A stretch of DNA of 64,000 nt from Halomonas sp. KG2. Lineage in GTDB: Bacteria > Pseudomonadota > Gammaproteobacteria > Pseudomonadales > Halomonadaceae. The notes under the pieces were generated by a model. The model was not told where the DNA came from. It saw nothing but the letters and a program-made list of their open reading frames with translations, and did not search any database. Both the position numbers and the translations under genes were made by a program. Shown here in pieces: positions 21,007-30,003 of this stretch (the first letter of the stretch is position 1; every line of letters starts with the position of its first letter). The DNA lies in assembly GCA_030440445.1 (NCBI GenBank), contig CP098528.1, forward strand, positions 2,294,001 to 2,358,000. Reading direction: 5' to 3'.

Positions 21007-21537
21007 ATGAACTTCGATAACATCCCCGCTGGAAAGGATCTGCCCAACGATATTTACGTGGCGATTGAAATTCCCGCTAATCACGCGCCGATTAAGTATG
21101 AAATCGATAAAGATATGGGTGCCCTTCTGGTTGACCGCTTCATGGCAACCCCCATGTTCTATCCGGCTAACTACGGCTTTATTCCCCACACCCTGGCCGA
21201 TGATGGCGACCCGCTGGATGCCTTGGTAGTTACCCCCCACCCTGTGGCTCCGGGCAGCATCATTCGCGCTCGCCCTGTTGGCATTTTGAATATGACCGAC
21301 GAAGCAGGCGAAGATGCAAAATTGGTATGCGTCCCGCATCCCAAGCTGAGCACTCTGTATGATGATGTTCAAGAAGTGACTGATCTTCCTGAACTGCTAC
21401 GTCAGCAAATCGCTCACTTTTTCGAGAACTATAAAGACCTCGAAAAAGGTAAGTGGGTGAAAGTAGAGTCTTGGGAAGGTGTTGAAGCGGCACGCAAAGC
21501 GATTGAAAAATCAGTCGCGGCTTACCAAAAAGCTTAA
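21007..21537 (+). CDS. ppa: Inorganic pyrophosphatase
   Basis: 176 residues, a family I soluble pyrophosphatase that splits PPi to two phosphates and drives biosynthesis forward. Visible signatures are [41 protein letters not shown] with its cluster of Asp residues, and [10 protein letters not shown]. An AAGGA ribosome site lies 8 bp before the ATG. The gene stands alone and is followed by a good terminator. A cell that also has a PPi-dependent phosphofructokinase must balance the two uses of PPi. Confidence 0.96.
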   Translation: MNFDNIPAGKDLPNDIYVAIEIPANHAPIKYEIDKDMGALLVDRFMATPMFYPANYGFIPHTLADDGDPLDALVVTPHPVAPGSIIRARPVGILNMTDEAGEDAKLVCVPHPKLSTLYDDVQEVTDLPELLRQQIAHFFENYKDLEKGKWVKVESWEGVEAARKAIEKSVAAYQKA

Positions 21538-21578
21538 CCTATCGGGTTGAGCAATAACGCCAGACCGCGCTCCCTCTT

Positions 21579-21606
21579 AAAGGCTGCCCATGTGGCAGCC
21601 TTTTCT
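21579..21606 (+). terminator. Terminator after ppa
   Basis: A 10-bp perfect stem (21579-21588 with 21594-21603), the 5-base loop CATGT, and a T-run. It lies 40 bp beyond the ppa stop. Confidence 0.88.
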
Positions 21607-21755
21607 GTTATCGGCCATTTAATCCTGAAACCTCAGCTTTTAACATTAACGGAGCATGAAGAAGCGCGTCACGTCACCGCAGCATCTACGCTGACATCAC
21701 AAGGTAGGATATGCTATTTCAAAATTCCCCTGATACGTCTGCGTAAGGATACTTC

Positions 21756-23636
21756 GTGTTGTCTTTTAAGCGTTTAAGTCTGTTACTGTTACTCTGCTGG
21801 CTTCCTCTGCTAGCCCACGCCCAGTGGTTTTCCTCTTCCAGTAATCAAAGCGATTTTTTACCTGTTCTAGAAGCCTTTCAGCCTACCGCTTGGCATGACG
21901 GCAGCGCCATTTATATTGGTATCGATATTGCGGACGACTATTATTTATACCGCCACCAATTTAGCATTAGCAGCACAACGGACGCTGTCTCCCTTGATGA
22001 ACCGCTACTTCCGCAAGGAACATTCACAACTGATGAATTCATGGGCGATGTGTATGTTTTTCGCGACCGATTAGTCTTTGAAACCCCATTTACCCCTTCC
22101 TATAGCGGCCCGATCAATATTGAACTGACGTTCCAAGGCTGTGCCGACGCAGGCCTTTGCTATCCGCCGGAAACCGTATCGCTTGACGCCTCAGAGTCAT
22201 CTCCCCCCACGGCCTTTGCTGACTGGGACGCTGCAGATCAAGCACTGTCAGGCGCTAAAGGCAGCGATGACCAGCAAATTAGTCAAACCGCGGGCACAAA
22301 TAGCAACACTGAATTTTCAGCCCCACAAAGCGAAGACAGCCGCTTTAGCGCATTGCTCGGCAGCGCCAGCCTCCCTCTTGCCTTAGGGTTATTTTTTATC
22401 GCTGGACTGGGCCTTACTTTCACGCCCTGCGTACTACCGATGGTGCCTATTTTGTCTTCAATTATCGTAGGACAAAAACCAACTCGGCCCCGAGCGTTTG
22501 TACTCTCAGCCAGCTATGTTTTGGGCATGGCATCAACCTACGCGTTAGTCGGTGTGTTGATGGGTCTGTTTGGCGCAGGCTTAAATCTTCAGGCCCACCT
22601 GCAATCAGCGCCGGTGCTAGTTACCTTTGCTGTTCTATTTACGCTATTTGCCTTAGCTATGTTCGGGGCGTTTGATTTAAGAGTTTCGCCGCGACTGGCC
22701 GCTAAAATTGACGGCTGGCAAGCACGTGCACAGCAAAGCGGTCCTGCAGGCCTAGCCCTCGCAGGCGCTCTATCAGTATTAGTGGTTTCCCCCTGTGTAA
22801 CGGCTCCACTTGCCGGTGCGTTAGTGTTTATTTCCTCGACAGGAAACGCTGCCATGGGCGGAGCTGTTTTATTTGCACTAGGCCTAGGCATGGGTGTGCC
22901 ACTGCTATTAGTGGGTACCTTTGGGGCAACGCTGCTACCCCGCTCAGGCGCTTGGATGAACGGCGTTAAAATTGCTTTTGGATTGCTGTTACTGGGCGTT
23001 GCCATTTGGATGGTTGAGCGATTAGTGCCGCCTTCGATGGCGCTTTTACTCTGGGCAGCGCTGGCCATAGGTAGCGCACTCATGCTGGGCGCCTTAAATA
23101 TGAATCAGCCACAAGGTTGGCCTAAAGCACGACAAACATTAGGGCTGATGCTACTGGCATGGGGCATTGCTCTTGTCATTGGCGCTGCTCAGGGCGGCAG
23201 CAACCCATTGCGCCCCTTAACGGCATCCAGCTCCTCAACGGACAGCGGCACGCCGCAAGCAACGCTTGCTTTTCAGCAAGTTGATGAACTGAGCGCACTT
23301 GAAACGGCACTCTCTGAAGCCGCGAGTGCCCAACAGCCTGCCTTTGTTAATTTCACTGCTGACTGGTGCATCTCCTGCAAGCTAATGGAGCGCGATGTTT
23401 TTCCAGACTCCAATGTGATCGCTGCATTGAACGATTTCCGCCTGATTGAGGTCGATGTCACCAAGACAGATGCTCAAAGTCGGGAACTGCTAAACCGATT
23501 TAACTTATTCGGCCCACCAAGCCTGCTTTTTTTTAGCCAGGGCGAAGAAGTGCGAGATGCGCGCATTCAAGGTGAAATAACGGCTACCCAGCTGGTACAA
23601 CACCTGGAAGCGTTACGGCGCTGGCAACAAGGCTAA
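21756..23636 (+). CDS. dsbD: Thiol:disulfide interchange protein DsbD
   Basis: 626 residues. It moves reducing power from cytoplasmic thioredoxin to periplasmic proteins. A signal peptide (1-22, ending AHA) leads to the N-terminal domain with the Cys pair in GCADAGLCYPPE. A membrane domain holds one Cys in FTPCVLPMVP and one in VSPCVTAPLAG. A C-terminal thioredoxin domain carries DWCISC. Translation starts at GTG with AAGGA upstream; this is the only start that keeps a full signal peptide. The architecture is complete. Confidence 0.94.
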   Translation: MLSFKRLSLLLLLCWLPLLAHAQWFSSSSNQSDFLPVLEAFQPTAWHDGSAIYIGIDIADDYYLYRHQFSISSTTDAVSLDEPLLPQGTFTTDEFMGDVYVFRDRLVFETPFTPSYSGPINIELTFQGCADAGLCYPPETVSLDASESSPPTAFADWDAADQALSGAKGSDDQQISQTAGTNSNTEFSAPQSEDSRFSALLGSASLPLALGLFFIAGLGLTFTPCVLPMVPILSSIIVGQKPTRPRAFVLSASYVLGMASTYALVGVLMGLFGAGLNLQAHLQSAPVLVTFAVLFTLFALAMFGAFDLRVSPRLAAKIDGWQARAQQSGPAGLALAGALSVLVVSPCVTAPLAGALVFISSTGNAAMGGAVLFALGLGMGVPLLLVGTFGATLLPRSGAWMNGVKIAFGLLLLGVAIWMVERLVPPSMALLLWAALAIGSALMLGALNMNQPQGWPKARQTLGLMLLAWGIALVIGAAQGGSNPLRPLTASSSSTDSGTPQATLAFQQVDELSALETALSEAASAQQPAFVNFTADWCISCKLMERDVFPDSNVIAALNDFRLIEVDVTKTDAQSRELLNRFNLFGPPSLLFFSQGEEVRDARIQGEITATQLVQHLEALRRWQQG

Positions 23637-23934
23637 GCTTAAGCCTATGGTCACCTTGTGTCGCGAACGTCGTCAAACGGTTGTTTAAATAACCAGCAGC
23701 GAGCTTATGCCGACCTCCACTAGACATGCCCGTACTTTTTCGGCAAACTTCGCAGCCATATCTGCTAAAATCCTCATTTTTTAGGACTTAGCACCGGGTA
23801 ACGTTCAAGATCGTGCAGCGTTCTGTTCATTTTCAAGCAAGGTTTACTGCGCTGTAACGGCGCTCAATGCAGCTGGCGATACGACACCCTCAACTGCATT
23901 GTGATTAACTTTCATCACTTTTGGGGCAACAGGT
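23637..23934. other. Intergenic region / accBC leader
   Basis: About 300 bp with no credible gene. In Pseudomonas and several relatives aroQ sits between dsbD and accB. No aroQ frame or remnant is visible here. The accBC promoter should lie in this stretch, but I cannot place it with confidence. Confidence 0.5.
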
Positions 23935-24399
23935 ATGGATATTCGTAAAGTTAAAAAACTGATTGAACTCCTCGAAGAATCAAACATTAGCGAAATCGAA
24001 ATTCAGGAAGGCGAAGAGTCCGTCCGCATCAGCCGCCATCCGAATGGTGCGACATGGCAGCCTCAGCCGATGCCACAGTACGCTCAAATGCCGCCTATGC
24101 AGCAGGCGCCCACTCAACCCAGCGCTCCGGCTGCTGAGGCAGAGCCCCAAGGCGTAAGCTATCAAGGTGAAGCGGTTAATTCACCCATGGTAGGCACGTT
24201 CTACCGTAGCCCAGCACCGGGCGCAAAATCGTTTGTGGAAGTTGGCGATACGGTTAAGCAAGGCGATACGGTATGTATCGTTGAAGCAATGAAAATGATG
24301 AATCAAATTGAAGCCGATCGCGACGGCGTCGTCGAGGCCATCCTAGTGGAAGACGGAGAGCCGGTGGAATTCGATCAACCTATGATCGTCATCGCTTAA
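23935..24399 (+). CDS. accB: Acetyl-CoA carboxylase biotin carboxyl carrier protein
   Basis: 154 residues. It carries the biotin that shuttles CO2 between the two half-reactions of acetyl-CoA carboxylase, the first step of fatty-acid synthesis. The N-terminal part is [17 protein letters not shown] Pro/Gln/Ala-rich linker (about residues 42-70) is followed by the biotinyl domain with [13 protein letters not shown], whose Lys is biotinylated. The thumb segment [14 protein letters not shown] is present. It is followed 30 bp later by accC. Confidence 0.96.
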   Translation: MDIRKVKKLIELLEESNISEIEIQEGEESVRISRHPNGATWQPQPMPQYAQMPPMQQAPTQPSAPAAEAEPQGVSYQGEAVNSPMVGTFYRSPAPGAKSFVEVGDTVKQGDTVCIVEAMKMMNQIEADRDGVVEAILVEDGEPVEFDQPMIVIA

Positions 24400-24429
24400 T
24401 CTTTCACAACAACACGGGTGGATTCTCCC

Positions 24430-25770
24430 ATGCTGGACAAGGTACTTATCGCAAACCGCGGCGAGATTGCCCTTCGTATTCTCCGGGCCTGTAAAGAGCT
24501 AGGGATTAAAACCGTTGCGGTTCACTCCAAAGCCGACCGTGAATTGATGCATGTTCGCTTGGCCGACGAAGCGGTATGCATCGGCCCCGCTTCCTCAGCG
24601 CAGTCGTACTTGAATATTCCTGCATTAATAAGCGCTGCTGAAGTGACAGATTCAAGCGCCATTCATCCTGGTTACGGCTTTCTCTCGGAAAACGCTAATT
24701 TTGCTGAGCAGGTTGAGCGCTCTGGCTTTACCTTTATTGGCCCGCGCGCGGAAACTATCCGCCTGATGGGTGATAAAGTTAGTGCCATTGAAGCAATGAA
24801 GATTGCTGGCGTTCCTACTGTGCCTGGCTCAGACGGCCCGTTAGGTGACGATGAAGCCACCAACCTAGCCACTGCACGCCGCATTGGCTATCCGGTAATT
24901 ATCAAAGCGGCTGCAGGCGGTGGTGGCCGCGGCATGCGGGTGGTGCACACGGAAGGCCATCTGCTTTCAGCCATTACTGTCACCCGCACTGAGGCGCACT
25001 CAGCGTTCGGCGATGGCACGGTTTACATGGAAAAATTCCTTGAGAAACCCCGCCATGTTGAAGTCCAGGTGCTGGCTGACGGCCAAGGCAATGCTATCCA
25101 CCTTTACGATCGCGACTGTTCTTTACAGCGTCGTCACCAAAAGGTTCTGGAAGAAGCGCCTGCTCCAGGAATCGATCCGGAAGCGCGTGCAAAGGTACTA
25201 GAAGCATGCCGCCAAGCGTGCCTCGAAATTAACTATCGTGGCGCGGGCACCTTTGAGTTTCTGTACGAAGACGGTGATTTCTTCTTTATTGAAATGAATA
25301 CCCGTGTACAGGTAGAGCACCCTGTCACCGAGATGGTCACAGGCGTAGATATCGTTAAGGAACAGTTGCGCATTGCCTCCGGCCTGCCACTTTCGATTCG
25401 TCAAGAAGACGTAAAGATCAATGGCCATGCGTTCGAGTGCAGGATCAATGCGGAAGACTCGCGTACGTTTATGCCCTCTCCGGGCAAAGTCACCCTGTTC
25501 CATGCCCCGGGTGGCCTTGGCGTGCGTATGGACTCTCATCTGTACACTGGCTACACCGTACCGCCTCATTATGACTCACTGATCGGCAAGCTAATCACCT
25601 GGGGAGCTGATCGCGAGATTGCCCTGACGCGTATGCGCAACGCCCTAGATGAGCTGTTGGTCGAGGGGATCAAGACCAATATTGACCTGCAAAAAGATTT
25701 GGTGAGGGATAGTTATTTCCGCCAAGGCGGCGTCAATATTCACTATCTTGAAAAGAAACTCAGTAGCTAA
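24430..25770 (+). CDS. accC: Acetyl-CoA carboxylase biotin carboxylase subunit
   Basis: 446 residues, close to the 449 of E. coli. It carboxylates the biotin of AccB using ATP and bicarbonate. It begins [18 protein letters not shown]. An in-frame GTG four codons earlier is less likely. ATP-grasp marks are [12 protein letters not shown], the metal- and substrate-binding [14 protein letters not shown], and the [16 protein letters not shown] loop. It forms an operon with accB and is followed by a hairpin terminator. Confidence 0.96.
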   Translation: MLDKVLIANRGEIALRILRACKELGIKTVAVHSKADRELMHVRLADEAVCIGPASSAQSYLNIPALISAAEVTDSSAIHPGYGFLSENANFAEQVERSGFTFIGPRAETIRLMGDKVSAIEAMKIAGVPTVPGSDGPLGDDEATNLATARRIGYPVIIKAAAGGGGRGMRVVHTEGHLLSAITVTRTEAHSAFGDGTVYMEKFLEKPRHVEVQVLADGQGNAIHLYDRDCSLQRRHQKVLEEAPAPGIDPEARAKVLEACRQACLEINYRGAGTFEFLYEDGDFFFIEMNTRVQVEHPVTEMVTGVDIVKEQLRIASGLPLSIRQEDVKINGHAFECRINAEDSRTFMPSPGKVTLFHAPGGLGVRMDSHLYTGYTVPPHYDSLIGKLITWGADREIALTRMRNALDELLVEGIKTNIDLQKDLVRDSYFRQGGVNIHYLEKKLSS

Positions 25771-25806
25771 TAGCTGTAAAAGCGATATGGATAGCTAATA
25801 ATGCTC

Positions 25807-25840
25807 AACGGGGTGGCCATAGCCACCCCGTTATTGTTTT
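25807..25840 (+). terminator. Terminator after accC
   Basis: An 11-bp perfect stem (25807-25817 with 25822-25832) with the loop CATA, followed by ATTGTTTT. It ends about 40 bp before the prmA start, so prmA must have another promoter or depend on read-through. Confidence 0.85.
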
Positions 25841-25878
25841 ACCTTTGCGTGAATGCACGTACGCAGTGGAGATTGCTA

Positions 25879-26790
25879 ATGCCCTGGCTCCAACTCAAAG
25901 CCCACGTTGCTCCAGAACAAGCCGAACTACTCGAAGATCTACTGTTAGAGGAAGGCGCGACGGCCATTGGTCTTCAAGACGCCCACGACGATCCTGTCTT
26001 CGAGCCCGAGCGAGGCACTACCCCGCTTTGGCAAGATACCATTCTCACTGGCCTATATGATGACTTAGATGGCGTTGAAGCCATGCTTGAGCGCATTCAA
26101 GCCGCCTGGTCTGAGCAAGTCCCCGGCGAACCCTGCCCAGCGATTGAGTATGAACTCTTAGCCGATAGAGACTGGGAAAGAGAGTGGATGGATGACTTTA
26201 CGCCGTTGCGAATGGGCCAACGACTATGGATCGTACCGAGCTGGCATGAGCCACCAGAAGCAAATGCCGTCAATCTCATTCTCGACCCAGGCCTTGCCTT
26301 TGGCACTGGCACCCATCCCACGACGGCTCTTTGCCTGGAGTGGCTGGATAGCCTTGCGGTTAGCGGCAAGTTGGAAGATAAAATCGTCCTGGATGTGGGC
26401 TGCGGCTCAGGCATTCTTGCCATTGCCGCACTAAAGTTAGGTGCATCCCACGCCGATGCTACTGATATAGATCCACAGGCACTTCAGGCAAGCCGTGACA
26501 ACGCAGCGCGCAATCAGATTAGCGACGCACAATTGTCCCTTTACTATCCTGAACAGCTGATCGACGGCCACTACCCAGTTGTCACCGCCAATATTTTAGC
26601 GGGACCATTAGTTGAATTAGCCCCAATGATTGCGGGCCATGTCGCGCCCGGCGGACACATAGCATTGTCTGGCATTTTAGCGAACCAAGCGAATGAGGTC
26701 TTGCAGGCCTACGAAGCCCAGGGTTTGACAATGGAAGAGCCCACTATTCGTGAAGGGTGGGTTCGCTTATCAGGCTACCGCGCTGTTTAA
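25879..26790 (+). CDS. prmA: Ribosomal protein L11 methyltransferase
   Basis: 303 residues. It trimethylates ribosomal protein L11 using S-adenosylmethionine. The start MPWLQLKAHV is the family's typical beginning and has a GGAG site 7 bp upstream. An earlier in-frame start at 25801 would run through the accC terminator hairpin. The SAM-binding motif is LDVGCGSGILAIAAL. DPGLAFGTGTHPTT and the catalytic TANILAGPL are also present. A long hairpin terminator follows. Confidence 0.95.
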   Translation: MPWLQLKAHVAPEQAELLEDLLLEEGATAIGLQDAHDDPVFEPERGTTPLWQDTILTGLYDDLDGVEAMLERIQAAWSEQVPGEPCPAIEYELLADRDWEREWMDDFTPLRMGQRLWIVPSWHEPPEANAVNLILDPGLAFGTGTHPTTALCLEWLDSLAVSGKLEDKIVLDVGCGSGILAIAALKLGASHADATDIDPQALQASRDNAARNQISDAQLSLYYPEQLIDGHYPVVTANILAGPLVELAPMIAGHVAPGGHIALSGILANQANEVLQAYEAQGLTMEEPTIREGWVRLSGYRAV

Positions 26791-26812
26791 TCTAGCCAAC
26801 GGCCTTCACCCC

Positions 26813-26866
26813 ATCGCCGAGTAGGCGTATCATACGCCCCCTTGAAACGCCTACTCGGCGATTTTT
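26813..26866 (+). terminator. Terminator after prmA
   Basis: A 16-bp perfect inverted repeat (26813-26828 with 26847-26862) with an 18-base spacer, followed by five T residues. It lies between prmA and dusB and argues against any dusB start upstream of 26867. Confidence 0.8.
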
Positions 26867-26889
26867 ATCTGTATCGACAGCGCAGCACA

Positions 26890-27930
26890 ATGACCACACA
26901 AAACTTTCAGCCACCAATGATAGGGCCTCACCAGTTACCCAACCAAGTTATCTTGGCGCCGATGGCTGGCGTTACCGACCGCCCGTTTCGCCAACTTTGT
27001 AGGCGTTTAGGTGCTGGATGGGTGGTCGGCGAAATGGTGACAGCCGACCCCTCTCTTTGGCATACCCGGAAGTCCAAGCTACGCATGGACCACCAAGGCG
27101 AGCCCGACCCACGGGTTGTACAAATTGCCGGGGGTGATGCTGAAATGCTTGCCAATGCTGCGCGCCTTAACGCCGAACTAGGCGCCCAGGTGATTGATAT
27201 CAACATGGGATGCCCGGCTAAAAAGGTCTGCAATAAGGCTGCTGGTTCTGCCCTAATGCGTGATGAAGCCCTAGTAGCCGAAATTCTGGACGCCGTTGTA
27301 AAAGCCGTTGATATTCCCGTTACCTTAAAAATCCGCACAGGCTGGTCTGCTGAAGCTAACAATGGCCTACGCATTGCTAAACTCGCGGAATCCGCTGGCA
27401 TCCAAGCCTTAGCGGTACATGGACGTCATCGAGAGCAGCGCTATACTGGATGGGCTGAGTACGACACTATCGCTGACATAAAATCGCACCTGACGATACC
27501 GGTTATCGCCAATGGGGATATTACCAGCCCTCAAAAGGCCAAAGAGGTCTTGTCATATACAGGTGCCGATGCAGTAATGATTGGCCGCGGAGCGCAAGGC
27601 AACCCATGGATATTCGAGCAGATTACCCACTATCTTGCCCATGGAGAACTGCTAACACCCCCGACTCTTGATGAGCGCCGCAATGTTCTCAATGAGCACT
27701 TACAAGCTCTGCACACGTTTTACGGCGATACAATGGGTGTTCGCATAGCGCGTAAACACCTCGGTTGGTACTTGAATGAAGACCCGCGCTTCAACGACAA
27801 ACAGTATTATCTGCTGAAGCAGCAATTTAATGCGCTTGCCACCCCAGCATCGCAATTTGATTGGATTAATGATGCCATGACGCAAGACGCTGCAGAGCGT
27901 CTGCTAGCTAAAGGAAGCCATGCTGCATGA
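26890..27930 (+). CDS. dusB: tRNA-dihydrouridine synthase B
   Basis: 346 residues. FMN enzyme that reduces specific uridines in tRNA to dihydrouridine. Marks are the N-terminal APMAGVTDRPFR, the catalytic Cys region GCPAKKVCNKAAGSAL, and the FMN phosphate loop VMIGRGAQGNPW. The ATG at 26890 is the first sensible start past the prmA terminator; the ribosome site is weak. It overlaps fis by 4 bp, the classical dusB-fis operon that lets dusB control fis translation in enterobacteria. Confidence 0.94.
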   Translation: MTTQNFQPPMIGPHQLPNQVILAPMAGVTDRPFRQLCRRLGAGWVVGEMVTADPSLWHTRKSKLRMDHQGEPDPRVVQIAGGDAEMLANAARLNAELGAQVIDINMGCPAKKVCNKAAGSALMRDEALVAEILDAVVKAVDIPVTLKIRTGWSAEANNGLRIAKLAESAGIQALAVHGRHREQRYTGWAEYDTIADIKSHLTIPVIANGDITSPQKAKEVLSYTGADAVMIGRGAQGNPWIFEQITHYLAHGELLTPPTLDERRNVLNEHLQALHTFYGDTMGVRIARKHLGWYLNEDPRFNDKQYYLLKQQFNALATPASQFDWINDAMTQDAAERLLAKGSHAA

Positions 27931-28250
27931 CTGAACGCGACCTGCTTTCGAACGAGCTCTCTCACCGTCTCTCAGGCACTCTGGCGGACCCCGCCGCGAG
28001 CGTACCGCCCCAACCACTTAGAGAAGCGGTTGAGACGGCGATACGCCGTTACTTCGAGCATCTCGATGGCAGCCAGGCAACTGATCTTTATGCGATGGTG
28101 ATGGCCGAAGTAGAAGCGCCGCTACTTAGCTGCGTAATGGAACATACTGAAGGCAACCAGACCCGAGCCGCGGATGTATTGGGCTTAAACCGTGGCACAT
28201 TGCGCAAAAAACTTAAGCTCTATGGATTGATTGAAGGTGACGCCCCATAA
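27927..28250 (+). CDS. fis: DNA-binding protein Fis
   Basis: 107 residues. Nucleoid-associated regulator that bends DNA at rRNA promoters, origins and recombination enhancers. The C-terminal helix-turn-helix GNQTRAADVLGLNRGTLRKK is nearly identical to that of known Fis proteins. The N-terminal half carries LREAVETAIRRYFEHLDG. It is coupled to dusB by an ATGA overlap. The stop codon lies in the loop of a 7-bp GC hairpin (28240-28257) that may act as a terminator before purH. Confidence 0.95.
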   Translation: MTERDLLSNELSHRLSGTLADPAASVPPQPLREAVETAIRRYFEHLDGSQATDLYAMVMAEVEAPLLSCVMEHTEGNQTRAADVLGLNRGTLRKKLKLYGLIEGDAP

Positions 28251-28257
28251 GGGGCGT
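28240..28257 (+). terminator. GC-rich hairpin at the fis stop codon
   Basis: The stem ACGCCCC pairs with GGGGCGT around the loop ATAA, which contains the fis stop codon. The T-rich run after it is interrupted, so termination may be weak. purH follows 53 bp downstream. Confidence 0.55.
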
Positions 28258-28310
28258 TGTCGTTTGTAATTTTCGATGTTAATTCCTTGACTCTGCACAC
28301 GAGCACTCTA

Positions 28311-29891
28311 ATGGCTGATAGTACTGCTACCCCCGTCCGTCGCGCCCTTTTGAGCGTATCCGATAAAACCGGCATTGTTGAATTCGCCCGCGGTTTAAGC
28401 CAACACGGCGTAGAACTTCTTTCAACTGGCGGAACCTTCCGACTGCTTCAGGAAAATTCTGTTCCTGTTAAAGAAGTCTCTGAGCACACTGGTTTTCCTG
28501 AAATCATGGATGGCCGTGTAAAAACACTGCACCCCAAAATCCATGGTGGAATTCTGGCACGCCGCGGTCAGGATGATGCTGTGATGGCAGAGAACGACAT
28601 CACCCCCATCGACATGGTCGTCGTTAATCTTTATCCATTTGCTGCCACTGTCGCCAACCCAGACTGCACATTGGAAGACGCCATCGAAAATATCGATATC
28701 GGCGGACCGACCATGGTGCGCGCATGCGCAAAAAATCACGCCTATACCACCATCGTGGTAAATGCTGATGACTATGCTCGGGTACTGGGAGAGCTGGCTG
28801 CGCAAGACGGTCAAGTGAGCGCCGCTACCCGCTTTGATCTGGCCGTGAAAGCATTTGAACACACCGCCGGTTATGATGGCGCCATTGCCAATTACCTTGG
28901 CCGTAAAGTGACTAGCGAAAACGCAACCTTTGCTCGCACTTTCAACCTGCAATTAGACAAAAAGCAGGACATGCGATACGGCGAAAACCCGCATCAGCAA
29001 GCTGCTTTTTACGTGGATCCCCAAGCAAGCGAACCGAGCGTCGCCACTGCAAAAACTCTGCAAGGTAAGCCACTCTCCTTCAATAACGTGGCTGACACAG
29101 ATGCAGCATTTGAGTGCGTTAAAGCGTTTGATGAAACTGCTTGTGTCATCGTCAAACATGCCAACCCTTGCGGTGTAGCCATTGGCGCTACTGCACTTGA
29201 GGCATATGACAAAGCCTTTGCTACCGATCCGACCAGCGCTTTTGGCGGCATTATTGCGTTTAACGTAGCGCTAGATGCTGAAACCGCTCGGGCAATTATT
29301 GATCGCCAGTTTGTTGAAGTTATTATCGCACCCGGCGTGAGTAATGAGGCAGTTGCTATCGTGGCAGAGAAGCAGAATGTACGTCTGCTTGATGTCAGTG
29401 CCCACTGGCCTGGCGAAACACAGCCTGCGTTTGACTTTAAACGTGTTAACGGCGGACTGTTGGTACAAGAGCGCGACCAGGGCATGGTAACCCGCGAAGA
29501 GCTGACCGTGGTTAGCGAACGCGTTCCAACAGAACAAGAACTTCGCGACCTGGGTTTTGCTTGGCGAGTCGCTAAATTCGTTAAATCGAATGCGATTGTA
29601 TACGCCAAAAAGGGTCAAACAGTGGGTGTTGGCGCAGGCCAAATGAGCCGCGTTTACTCAGCGAAAATTGCTGGCATTAAAGCGGCAGATGAAGGTCTTT
29701 CAGTGCCAGGCTCGGTAATGGCGTCAGATGCATTCTTCCCTTTCCGCGATGGTATTGATGCCGCCGCAGCCGCAGGTATTACTGCCGTTATTCAACCCGG
29801 CGGTTCCATGCGTGATCAGGAAGTCATTGATGCCGCTAACGAAGCGGGCATTGCCATGGTATTTACTGGCATGCGCCACTTCCGCCATTAA
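28311..29891 (+). CDS. purH: Bifunctional AICAR transformylase / IMP cyclohydrolase
   Basis: 526 residues. It catalyses the last two steps of IMP synthesis. The N-terminal cyclohydrolase domain begins [20 protein letters not shown] and has [15 protein letters not shown]. The C-terminal transformylase domain contains [14 protein letters not shown] and the [11 protein letters not shown] loop. The start at 28311 was chosen over 28257 because the upstream 18 residues are unlike the family and overlap the fis hairpin. It ends in a terminator shared with the opposing gene. Confidence 0.96.
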   Translation: MADSTATPVRRALLSVSDKTGIVEFARGLSQHGVELLSTGGTFRLLQENSVPVKEVSEHTGFPEIMDGRVKTLHPKIHGGILARRGQDDAVMAENDITPIDMVVVNLYPFAATVANPDCTLEDAIENIDIGGPTMVRACAKNHAYTTIVVNADDYARVLGELAAQDGQVSAATRFDLAVKAFEHTAGYDGAIANYLGRKVTSENATFARTFNLQLDKKQDMRYGENPHQQAAFYVDPQASEPSVATAKTLQGKPLSFNNVADTDAAFECVKAFDETACVIVKHANPCGVAIGATALEAYDKAFATDPTSAFGGIIAFNVALDAETARAIIDRQFVEVIIAPGVSNEAVAIVAEKQNVRLLDVSAHWPGETQPAFDFKRVNGGLLVQERDQGMVTREELTVVSERVPTEQELRDLGFAWRVAKFVKSNAIVYAKKGQTVGVGAGQMSRVYSAKIAGIKAADEGLSVPGSVMASDAFFPFRDGIDAAAAAGITAVIQPGGSMRDQEVIDAANEAGIAMVFTGMRHFRH

Positions 29892-29913
29892 TCGCCTCGT
29901 CTTGCCATAAAAT

Positions 29914-29951
29914 CAGGCCCCCAACGGATTTCCGATGGGGGCCTGCTTGTT
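29914..29951. terminator. Terminator between convergent purH and gabD
   Basis: A 9-10 bp stem (29914-29923 with 29936-29945) around a 12-base loop, with a modest T-rich tail. It lies between two converging genes. Confidence 0.7.
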
Positions 29952-29952
29952 G

Positions 29953-29984
29953 ATAGCGCTGTTTATTTATAGCACTGTTTATTT
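29953..29984. repeat. 16-bp tandem duplication
   Basis: ATAGCGCTGTTTATTT is followed directly by ATAGCACTGTTTATTT, differing at one base. It lies in the gap between the terminator and the end of the dehydrogenase gene. It looks like a small slippage duplication; no function is apparent. Confidence 0.75.
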
Positions 29985-30003
29985 ATAGAACTTGCGCCTG
30001 TGC

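Noticed and set aside
21547..21777. Open frame between ppa and dsbD
   Set aside because: It covers the ppa terminator and overlaps the dsbD start and signal peptide; no ribosome site.
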